Source: Zychaea mexicana | Lineage: Eukaryota > Mucoromycota > Mucoromycetes > Mucorales > Lichtheimiaceae | NCBI RefSeq assembly: GCF_025766255.1 | Contig: NW_026516698.1 | Location: 124,001 to 188,000, forward strand | DNA length: 64,000 nt | Reading direction: 5' to 3' | Part shown: positions 36,387 through 46,457 of the stretch, one piece after another | Layout: the number at the start of each line of letters is the position of its first letter | How positions within the stretch are numbered: position 1 is the stretch's first letter | Made by a program: the position numbers and the translations under genes | The notes under the pieces: generated by a model | What the model saw: only the letters and a program-made list of their open reading frames with translations | Databases searched by the model: none | What the model was told of the DNA's origin: nothing

Positions 36387-37429
36387 ATGAGTCCCAACAA
36401 CAGTGACAGCAACAGCAACGATACCGAACCTATCAACGGCGGCCGAGGAAAGAGTTTCTCAGCAGCAGAAGATAAACAGCTATGTAATGCATGGTTGAAT
36501 ACGAGCATGTGTCCTGTCACAGGCGTTGAATTGAAAGGAGAGGCATTTTGGATTGCTATCCACAAAAGTTTTTTGGAACGCATGAAGGAGAGCGCAAAAC
36601 TCGTGCTGGAAAGCACTGGATATGAAGTTCACATCATTGAACGTACTGTAAAGTCGATTAAGGATCGTTGGACCTATATCCACCCTAGAGTTTCCAAGTA
36701 CATTGGCTGCGTTGCCCAAGTGGAGAGTGGTATACAAGTGGCACAAATATAACTGACGAGGTGATTATCATAGCGTATATGCTGATATAGTTTTCATGGT
36801 AAACGTGATCCTATCACCACGGTTATTTATATCAATGCAAATAAACCCTTATGAAGGTGGAAGCTGCCAAAGCACTGTTCGAGAGATATTACAAGCAAAG
36901 CTGGAATCTAAGCCATTGCTATGCTCTCCTCAAGAATGAGCCAAAGTGGATGGATCTTGAGAAGAAGAAGAAGAATTAGGAAGGGTCGACGGCCAGGGCC
37001 AACAACGCAAAGAAGGGGGGCGCGAATCAAGGCTCGAGTGAGCGACCCATCGGGCGCAAACAAGCAAAAGCGCAACGTGACGAGAAGCGTCAACTCGAAG
37101 AAGATGAGTCCGAGTTAGTCGCCATAGAACGCGAGCAACTCGAGTGGACGCGGAAACGCGTTTCTTTGATGCAACGCCAATCAGACATCATCATCATGAA
37201 CACGAACATAAGTGATATGGACGAGGACTCTGCGGAATACTTCCGTATAATGAAGAAAAGGGTCCTCAAGGCTTTGAAGGAGGAAGAAAAAGCTGCTGAA
37301 CAAGACAGTGTGGCTGAACTAGATGCCGCAGCTGTCATAGAAGAAGAGAGTGTAGAAGATGAAGAAGGAGAAGAAGGGGAAGAAAGTAGAGAAGATGCAA
37401 ATGACGAACATGTAAGCGATGAAAATTAA
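36387..37429 (+). pseudogene. Harbinger Myb/SANT-like DNA-binding protein, one nonsense codon
   Basis: Accessory protein of PIF/Harbinger elements that binds the ends and helps transposase reach the nucleus (family knowledge). Two exons fit: 36387-36737 and from 36857 on. The first holds RGKSFSAAEDKQLCNAWLNT and the Trp-containing VKSIKDRWTYIHPRVSKYIG typical of the trihelix/NAM-associated domain. The second has FERYYKQSWNLSHCYALLKN and EPKWMD. An in-frame TAG at 36977-36979 follows KKKKN. The same frame then continues with RPIGRKQAKAQRDEKRQ and an acidic tail to 37429. Without the stop the protein would be 307 aa. The stop is the only defect I see. Confidence 0.7.
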
Positions 37430-38590
37430 AAGATCAATGTTTATTCTGAGCTCTCTCCATGACGGCTCCATAGATGATCGATCAAATCTTCTTTCAACTG
37501 TGCATGAACTTGACTATCTCTAATGTCTACATGTCGTTGGATGAACTCTTCTAAAGTTTGTTGATCACGATTGATCTGCGGTGTCGTAGGATCGTGGTAT
37601 TGGAATCGGCTATTATCCGTATCAATCTGCAATGGTAGCTTGTACCTAGCACGCTCATCCTCCACGATCATATTATGCAGGATAATACACGAAGTCATGA
37701 CATTATGAATATCTTCACGTTTCCATAATCTTACAGGTCGTTGGATTATACCGAAGCGTGATTGCAATGCACCAAAAGCACGCTCGACATCCTTGCGATA
37801 TGCTTCTTGCTTTCTTTTGAATAACTACATATGGTGCCCGCCACCTAGAAACGTAAATTTTTGGACCAATTTTCAACTTTTTATTTCAACTTTTTTCACT
37901 TATACAACCCACTTTTTTGGCTTCATAGAACGATAGAGAGAGATTCAAAGAGCAATTCTATGAAGCGTTTTAATTTACGTACAGGCAAAAAAAATTGAGA
38001 AATAAAGTGTCGAAGTTGGGGTAGATTCGAAAATTTAGCAGAGGATTTTGTCAGAATGTCCACCCCACCATACACTAGTATATGACATTGAATCGGCGAT
38101 TTCCATATTAAGAAGGTGGTGTAACATTGGTGATAGTGCCAGTGCAATATATACCTCAGCCTTCCAATCAACATTGACTGTAATAGTGCCATGTAGGATG
38201 CTAGTTTTATTGTTCCTTCTTTTTCCAAAACGTTCTATACAATGGGGAGACTCAACAAATACCAGAAGCACCTTCAAATTATGCAACGGTCAAAGAACAT
38301 AATTAAGTAAATTTCTTGTGCATTCAAAGAGAACTGTCAGTTTCTAAGGATCACATCTTCTATTAAATAGAGCATGGTCCTTACGATTTCAATCCCAGCG
38401 TAAAATCCAAATATGGTCATCCTGTAGGCAATTCCTCAGTAAAACAGCTTTTCAATCCCAGCGTAAAAACCAGATTTGGAAATAGCAACATGTTTTTTGT
38501 TTGTGTTTTTTCACTGTCAGGAACGTGTGCATATTCCGTTGTTGTCTTTCAAAACAATTATTACTGTGCTTTCAAGTATTCAATAGTACA

Positions 38591-41500
38591 ATGAGTTCGC
38601 AAGAGGTGTGTTACTTGACTTAATCAACCGCCAACAATATTTGAGGCATTTTCTTGAAATTCGTTGCAAAAAGCTTAAATCACTATGATAACTAATTTTT
38701 TTTGTTGGGGTGTTGAAGCAATCTACTACTCATCAAAACTGTAACTGTGGTTCAAATGTCGACAATGGACCATGCCCAGCTCATTCTCGCAATGTTCGTC
38801 GTAGAATAGGCAATGTATGTTTTGCGAGTCTATATATATTTATATTTGTATTACTGCAGTCTGTTTACTTTGAGAAATCGGTATGTAGACTGTTTTTGAA
38901 GACCCCACCGCTCCTGCTACTTCGAGAACTTGCGTCTGTGGCTCAACTACCCACCAAAGACGTTCCTACGGGCTTTGCCCCCTTAACCCTCGCAACCAAG
39001 GTATTTTACCTGAATTGATCAGTTTGGTATATAATATTGTTGCTGATAAAACTACAGTTGCCGCACTTCCTACTTCTCTTTCTTCAGCAGCTGCCACCAT
39101 CGTTGCCGTCGATGCTCAGCCATCCGTTCCTCCTCTACCAGCACCACCCGCCACTGTCAACGCTCAGCCGCCTCCTGTCGTCGCTACCAACTCTCCGTCT
39201 CCTCCACCTACACCTGCCGCCAATGCTACTTCGAGAACTTGCGTCTGTGGCTCAACCACCCACCAAAGACGTTCCTACGGGCTTTGCCCCCTTAACCCTC
39301 GCAACCAAGGTATTTTACCTGAATTGATCAGTTTGGTATATAATATTGTTGCTGATAAAACTACAGTTGCCGCACTTCCTACTTCTCTTTCTTCAGCAGC
39401 TGCCACCATTGTTGCCGTCGATGCTCAGCCATCCGTTCCTCCTCTACCAGCACCACCCGCCACTGTCAACGCTCAGCCGCCTCCTGTCGTCGCTACCAAC
39501 TCTCCGTCTCCTCCACCTACACCTGCCGCCAATCCTCCTCCAGCAACGCCTGCTGCTGTTACTGCCACCCCACCAGTTACGCGTTGCTCCAGTTGCTGGG
39601 CACCAACGCACACGCGCCGCACCCACCGCCTCTGTCCATTTAACCCAAGCAATGTCGAGCATGAGCATGGGGCGCAATACCGCATTGCGCGTGTAGTCCC
39701 CTTCGATCCAGAAGACGTTTTTGGGCTAAACGTATGCTATACTGCCGGCGACTCCTTCCATCGTCATGTGTTGCCACGTATGGATACTGTTTGTCCGTAT
39801 TGTGGTGCACTAATGTGGTTGGATGAAAAGCTCACGATATCATCCATACGCAATCCTCGCTTTGGTCTCTGCTGCCTTTCCGGAAAGATCCAGCTGCCAA
39901 TTCCTCGCGCTCCTCCTGTTCCTCTCCGTGACCTCCTAACGAATCGTAACAGTAATGATCCCGTTAGTGTCAACTTCCATACCAACATCAGGGCATATAA
40001 CAGTATGTTTGCATTTGCATCCATTCTTGGTGGCAACGTCGATCCTGTCTTAGCAAGTGGTGCAGGCGGCGTACCCACTTACCGTATCAATGGTACATTG
40101 TATCATGCTGTTGGTGCGCTAAGACCTGATAACCAGGCGCAAGCGAACTATTCGCAGATCTATTTCGCGGATACACAGGAGCAATTGGCAAGACGTACGA
40201 CTTTGTATTCTGGGCTCCTCCGCGAGACGATCGAAATGCTGCAAGGTGTAATGGAGACGCACAATCCTTTGGCGCGCACATTCGTTTCTGCTGTCGAAAC
40301 CCACGGTGATCAGCCACTTGGAACACTTCAGGCTGTAATTCGTCAAAGCGACTTGGGCCGTCGCTACGATCAACAGGGTTACCCTGAAGTAGCAGCAATG
40401 GTGGTAGAACGTACTGTGGATGGCACTGCACGGGAGCATGACTTCGTCATTCACGATCGTGCAGAAGGTCTTCGTCGTATCAGCTCCTTGCACGCATCGT
40501 ATATGCCGCTCCATTACGTCCTGATGTTCCCATTTGGCGATATTGGATGGTTCCAAGGTTTGACTTGCGAGTCGGTGTCGCACGACACGATCCAAGTAAC
40601 GCTGCGTGAGCACTGCACGTACTTGCTCATGATCCGTAATGGCGACCGCGAATCGTTCCTGCACTACTATGGGCGTCTCTTCCAGCAGATGGTGGTTGAC
40701 AACTACGCACGTATCGAATTTTCCCGCCTTAACTTCATCCTCACCCACCAACGAACGATACGTGCTGAGTTGTATAGTGGTGTTGGTGATAACGTCGATC
40801 CCAGGCAAATTGGTCGTGCAGTCATTTTGCCAGCGTCGTTTACAGGTGGCCCTCGCTACATGAAGCAGATGCTACAGGATGGGTTAGCAATCGTTCGCCA
40901 GCGGGGTAACCCAACGCTTTTCGTTACGTTTACTTGCAATCCAAGATGGCCTGAAATCGTTGCGGAGCTTCTTCCTAGCCAGCAAGCATACGACCGACCA
41001 GATATTGCAACTCGGGTGTTTCACCTCAAACTCACCCAGTTGCTCAAGGATATCAAGGAGTCGAAATGCTTTGGTCAAGTCGCTGGATACTTGGCAACTG
41101 TCGAGTTCCAGAAGCGTGGTTTGCCGCACGTCCATATTCTGGTCATTTTGGAGCAAGAAGACCGTCCACGCAACCCCACCGACTACGACCAATTTGTATC
41201 TGCTGAGTTGCCGAATCCCGTCACACAACCACAGTTGTATCGCACAGTGACAGCGTGCATGATACACGGCCCATGTGGTCCAGGCACCAATGCTGTGTGC
41301 ATGAAGGATAACCGGTGCTCACAAGGCTATCCAAAACCATTTAACAACGAGACACGCGTCAACCGAGATGGATATCCCATCTACCGACGCCGTGAAAATC
41401 AACAAAACCGCCACCTCTTCCCTACTTCCAACTTTCTCGCCGACAACCGACATGTTGTGCCGTACAACCCCTACCTTAGCCACAAGTACGATGCACACAT

Positions 41501-44081
41501 TAACGTTGAAATTTGCACATCCAACCGCGCCATCAAGTATTTGTGCAAATACATCACCAAGGGCACCGACCGAGCACAAATACAAACCACCGCAACCGCC
41601 ACCACAACCACCACCAATACCGATAATGCCGCTGCCGAGCCGGTCAATGAAGTAGAGCAGTTTCAAAACGCTCGATACATTGGTCCGTGCGAGGCTATCC
41701 ATCGTACGTTCGAGTTTGATGTGCATATGCACTATCCAACAGTCGTACGTTTGGACCTTCACTTACCTGGCGAACAGATTGTCAATCTACGTGACGATAT
41801 GACACCACAGGAAGTTCGTGCAGCGCGTGACGCGGCAGAATCCGGCACCAAGCTTCTTGCCTTTTTCCGCCTTTACAGCGAAAATCGTGCAACAGAAGAG
41901 TATCTTTACTCAGAGATCCCATGCCACTACACCTGGGACAACAGAAATCGCCGTTGGAATCCTCGCACCAACCCTCCCGTCCAAAATGTTGTTACGCGTA
42001 TATTCCATGCTTCCCTCTCGAACATGGAATTATATTGCCTTCGCCTCCTTCTGCTGTCTGTCCGTGCTCCCACTGGTTTTGTTTCTCTGAGGCAGTATGA
42101 GGGAACAACATATGCGACGTTCCAGGAAGCTGCTGTTGCCCGTGGCCTTCTGGAGTCCGACGAGGAATGGGATCGCTGTATGGCTGAGGTTGTCCAGGTT
42201 GCCCCATCAGCTGCAGCAATTAGACAGCTTTTTGTCTATATTCTGACGAACTGCTCTCCTGCTGACCCAGCATCGCTGTGGACCACCTATCGCGAGCGTA
42301 TGGCAGACGATTACTTCTTTGAGATGCGCAGGACGCTCTCTATTCCCAATGAAGCCGAATTGTCTGAGCAACAACTCGAACAGATCTACCAGCGCACCCT
42401 TGGTGACATTGAGACCCGGTTGCAGGTCACCGGTCATCATCTCTCCGAGTTTCCGTCGTTGCCGCAGACCTTTGTGACCGAGCTGGATCTGCTACCACGC
42501 CTTGAAGGTCTGGCACTCCTTGAAGGTCGTGAATATGAGGTGAATGAGCAGAATCGCATCCTGCAAACGCTGCTACCTACTCTCAACGACGAACAGCGAG
42601 CTGCATATGATGCTATCACCAATGCAATGGATGTTTTCGCTCCACACTACTTCTCCCGCGTTTTCTTTGTGAATGGAGCCGGTGGTACTGGCAAATCGCA
42701 GTTGTTTAAAACGCTGTTGAGCTGTGTCCGATCGCGTGGTGAAATAGCACTGCCTGTTGCTACATCGGGTATTGCTGCAATTCTGCTTCCTGGTGGCCGT
42801 ACCGCGCACAGTCGTTTTAAGATTCCTATAAACGCTGATGCTGATACGACATGTAACCTTCGTCTTGGTGGGCCACATGCATATCTGGTACAACAAGCTT
42901 CTCTCATTATTTGGGATGAGGCTGTTATGTGCAGTAAGCACAATTTTGAGGCTGTCGACCGGTCATTGCGTGACATCATGGGCGCCATTGATCCAGTATA
43001 TGGACAGATTCCTTTTGGTGGCAAGGTCGTGGTGTTTGGTGGCGATTTCCGTCAAGTGCTTCCTGTTGTCAAGAGGGGTACACGTTCAGAGATAGTAGGC
43101 GAGACCATCCGTTCAGCTACCTTTTGGGAGAATCATGTCCAGGTCTTGCACCTCACTGTCAATATGCGCGTGCGTCAGGCTGGCCCTGATGCCGCTGCAT
43201 TTGCTGATACCCTCCTTGCAATCGGTGATGGGCAGCCACCTTATACTGAAGCTGTTCAGATTCCTGCAGAATGGCGTATGGATGCAAGTGACACTATGTC
43301 ACTTATTGATGTCGTGTATCCATCCATTCGAGCTTTTGATCCGCAACCAGAGCACTACCATGGCCGCGCTATTTTAGCCGCTAAAAACGTTGACGTTGAC
43401 GACATTAATGAAACAGCGTACACGCTTTTCCCTGGCGAAGGCAGAGAGTATAACTCTACTGATCGAATTGTCGATGCGGATGACCCTGACTATGCTCGAG
43501 CCAACTATCCCGTTGAATTCCTCAACAGTTTGAGTGCCAGTGGACTTCCATCCCACATTCTGCAGCTCAAAGTGGGTATGCCATTGGTGCTTTTGCGCAA
43601 CATCAATCCTGATGCAGGTCTGTGCAACGGCACAAAAGTTTTTGTCACCCGTCTTCTCGACCATTCGATTGCTGTTAAGCGAATCGATCAAGGCCATGCA
43701 GGGCAAGTGCATTATCTCCCTCGCATCCATATGTGTACTGCTGAGGGTGATTATCCTTTCATCCTTTCGCGCCGTCAATTCCCTGTCCGCCCGGCCTTCG
43801 CAATGACCATTCACAAAGCGCAAGGCCAAACATTAGAATATGTTGGCATTCGCCTTCAAGAACCTGTGTTTGCGCATGGTCAACTGTATGTTGCACTTTC
43901 CCGCGCCACCAACCCAAATAACATCCGCATTGCCATCGACCTTCAAAACATTACCGACCTCAATACAGCTTCCACTATCAACATTGTCTACCATGAGGTG
44001 CTTCTAAATCCTCCTCCACAACCGCAAACACAACCATCACAACCATCACAACACACACAACCCACTACCACCGACGAGTAA
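38591..44081 (+). CDS. Helitron Rep-helicase (RepHel) transposase
   Basis: Rolling-circle transposase: an HUH nickase fused to a PIF1-type DNA helicase. Three exons close in phase: 38591-38605, 38719-38814 and 38889-44081, giving 1767 aa. Exon placement is supported by the same exon 1/2 layout in the neighbouring copy. The N-terminus has Cys-rich knuckles (CNCG...GPCPAH, CVCGSTTH...CPLNP twice, CSSCWAPTH...CPFNP) between Pro/Ala-rich linkers. A helitron-like N domain includes DTVCPYCGALMW. The Rep part has LFVTFTCNPRWPEI, the HUH motif in GLPHVHILV, and the two-tyrosine motif KYLCKYITKG. The helicase has Walker A GAGGTGKS (about 42675), Walker B IIWDEAVM, and motifs TIHKAQGQTLEYVG and YVALSRAT. 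There are no stops or frameshifts, so the copy may be functional. Confidence 0.92.
38916..39533 (+). repeat. In-frame 309-bp tandem duplication in the RepHel gene
   Basis: Two nearly identical 309-bp units (38916-39224 and 39225-39533) encode 103 residues each. Each has a CVCGSTTHQRRSYGLCPLNP knuckle and a Pro/Ala-rich linker. Only a few base differences are visible, so the duplication is recent. Confidence 0.9.
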
Positions 44082-44394
44082 AGCTTTACGCTGCTCTACC
44101 CATCATCACAATATAGATTTCTTTTTTTTCTGTTATTTCCATTATTATTATTATCCATCTATTTCTTTCTATTCCACTGTCAAGCATCATCTGTCGCCCT
44201 GTTTTTTGATTCTAAAATACAATATAATTAGGTTGGGGTTCGGGTTTAGAGGGGGTGTTGGGGGGACGCAAATATGATCATCAATGTCATATTAGCAAAA
44301 GCATCTCCAGACCGTAACAATGAATTGGGTTTCGGTCTTTGCTTTAGTAAGTAGAGCGAGCTTGATTGAGCGTGTAACCATCGCATCTTTCATA

Positions 44395-44622
44395 ATGTCC
44401 AAAGTTTTCCATCTCAACAAAATGTCCAAGACCCATTTCAAGAGCAAGAGAATTCCACCTTTGAAAATTCTAACGTGTAAATTTTGCGAAGAAACTGAAC
44501 ACGATCTGTTCAGTTGCGAGGTGTACATCGAATTGCACGACCACCTCATTATTTGCGAGGATTGCCGATGTGTTGGGCATGAATCATCTGAGAGTACGGA
44601 ATGCATTAACTCGGGTAATTAG
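44395..44622 (+). CDS. Small Cys-rich ORF in the Helitron 3' region
   Basis: Possible 75-aa protein starting MSKVFHLNKMSK, with CKFCEETEHDLFSCE and CEDCRCVGHESS, a spacing reminiscent of zinc knuckles. Its ATG is 314 bp after the RepHel stop. The deleted Helitron copy keeps a related stretch (46024-46211), there with a 1-nt deletion and lacking a 39-nt segment. It may be an extra Helitron-encoded protein or an unrecognised 3' exon. Function unknown. Confidence 0.4.
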   Translation: MSKVFHLNKMSKTHFKSKRIPPLKILTCKFCEETEHDLFSCEVYIELHDHLIICEDCRCVGHESSESTECINSGN

Positions 44623-44817
44623 CGTTGACACGGTAAAATCATACAAATATTCTTACTGTGTATGAAGTATTAACTTTGGGCATTTTTTAAAGCAGTGACG
44701 GCATCCTTTTTTTAACCAAACAATAAAAACAATTTCCACAACTGTTTTCGACATCACTTTTAAGCAGAATACTTTGTGAACATATTTTCAGCATTGTTTG
44801 AAGAACACTTGGGGGGC

Positions 44818-44866
44818 GGTAGGGGGGCTTTGCCCCCCACCCGGGGTCTGGGGCAGAGCCCCAGTA
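44818..44866 (+). repeat. GC-rich hairpins at the Helitron 3' end
   Basis: GGGGGGCTTTGCCCCCC and CTGGGGCAGAGCCCCAG each fold on themselves. The second is fully repeated and the first partly repeated at about 46350-46396 in the second copy. Helitron 3' ends usually carry a terminal hairpin that acts as a stop signal. Confidence 0.65.
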
Positions 44867-44951
44867 AACTGGTCCCTGGAGGACAGATGCTGACACGCAG
44901 CGAAGCGGAGGGGCTCACATCATCCGGAAGCGAAGCGGAGGGACCAGTTTA

Positions 44952-46457
44952 TCTTCTATTAAATAGGGAAGGGTGCTTACGATTTCAATCCCAGCGTAAA
45001 ATCCAGATTTGGAAATTTCACTTTGTAACGGCCATGCTTTTTTAACGTTACACGTTCCTGAGAGACTTGGGTAAACTTCAACTTTGTGCCGTCTTCCTAG
45101 ACTATTACCACATTGCATTTCTCAATATGAGTTCCGAAGAGGTGTGCTACTTGATTTCATCTGCCATCAACGACATTTGAGGTCTTTCTGTAAAAATCGT
45201 TGAGCATTTTCCACCATTAGCCGGGATTCTGACAGACTGCTCTAGATAAGCTACAAATTTACTAACTAATGTTTTTCTGCACATTTCTCGACAAAGCAGT
45301 CGACCGATCATGCCTGTCACTGTGGCTCGGATCGCAATGAGCCATGTCCAGTGCATTCTCGCAGTGTTTCATTAGAATAGGCAATGCATATTTTAACCAT
45401 GTGTATTTGAATATTACTGCTGCAGCTGTTTGCTTACAAAGCTACAGATAGTTCGTTTTTCTAAAAACTTTTGCGCCTACGTTTTGTATCTGTAGCTCGA
45501 GCACCCATCGTAGGCAGTAGGCGTAATCATAGAGAATGCCCACTTAACCCTATCAACTGCGGTACTGTGTACTTACTAATTTTTTGAAAAGATTACAAAC
45601 AAACCTCCTCCAATACTCGCTATAGCTACTACCTTGCCACGATCACCTGTGCCTATGATCAACAGTTCGCCTCCACCAACTTCTCCTGCTGTCGCTGCCC
45701 CACCTTTTAGGGCTTCGGGTTTAGAGTGGGCAGCGCCCTAACGGGAGGGTCAGCGGGAGGGAACGTCCTACAAATATAATTATCAATGTCATATTAGCAA
45801 AAGCATCTCTAGATCGTAACAAATAATAGAACTTCGAGTCTTTGCTTTGGTAAGTAAGTAAGTAGGGCGAGCAAAGCGAACTTTGTTTAGGGTGTACGGT
45901 CACATCTTTAGTAGGTAGAGCGAACAAAGCGTGCCTATTTAGGGTGTAACAATCACATTTTTAGTAAGTATGATAGAGCGAACACAACGGCCTAGGTTTA
46001 GGGTGCAACAATCACACCTTTCATGATGTCCCAGAATTTCCACCTCAACAATTGTCCAATACCCGTTTCAAAAGCAAGAGAATTCCACCTCTAAGATTCT
46101 GACCTGTAAATTTTACGAAGAAACTGAACACGATCTGTTCAGTTGCGAGGATTGCCCGGGTATTGGACATGAATCGTCTGAGAGTTCGGAGTGCATTAAC
46201 TCGAGTAACTGACACAGTAATCAGCTACATAATCTTAATCTGAAAGAGGTATTGCCTTTAGGCATTTTTAGTGCAGTGACGACAATGACTTATTCTCACT
46301 CCTGTTAAGCAGAACAAATTTTCAGCATTGTTTGAAGGTAAAAGGGGGGTGGTAGGGGGCATTGCCCCCACCCGGGGTCTGGGGCAGAGCCCCAGTAAAC
46401 TGGTCCCTGGAGGACAGATGCTGACACGCAGCGAAGCGGAGGGGCTCACATCGTCCG
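44952..46457 (+). mobile_element. Internally deleted Helitron copy, head-to-tail with the first
   Basis: It repeats the 5' end of the full copy (TCTTCTATTAAATAG, then ATTTCAATCCCAGCG), the ATG exon (ATGAGTTCCGAAGAG), intron 1 and exon 2 (HCGSD-like knuckle), and a decayed piece of exon 3. It then jumps to the 3' region (TTCGGGTTTAGA onward) and the GC hairpins, ending CTCACATCGTCCG. All enzymatic domains are missing, so it is non-autonomous. Introns are retained, showing DNA-level copying. Confidence 0.75.

Larger units (their letters stand above)
38356..44951 (+). mobile_element. Helitron, full-length copy
   Basis: Begins TCTTCTATTAAATAG after an A, as expected for Helitrons (5' TC, insertion between A and T). 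It carries a Rep-helicase gene. The 3' region has GC-rich hairpins (GGGGGGCTTTGCCCCCC, CTGGGGCAGAGCCCCAG at about 44824-44865), then a stretch shared with the second copy through CTCACATCRTCCG and a 25-bp extension. I do not see a clean CTRR at the end. The next Helitron copy starts directly after it at 44952. Confidence 0.8.
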
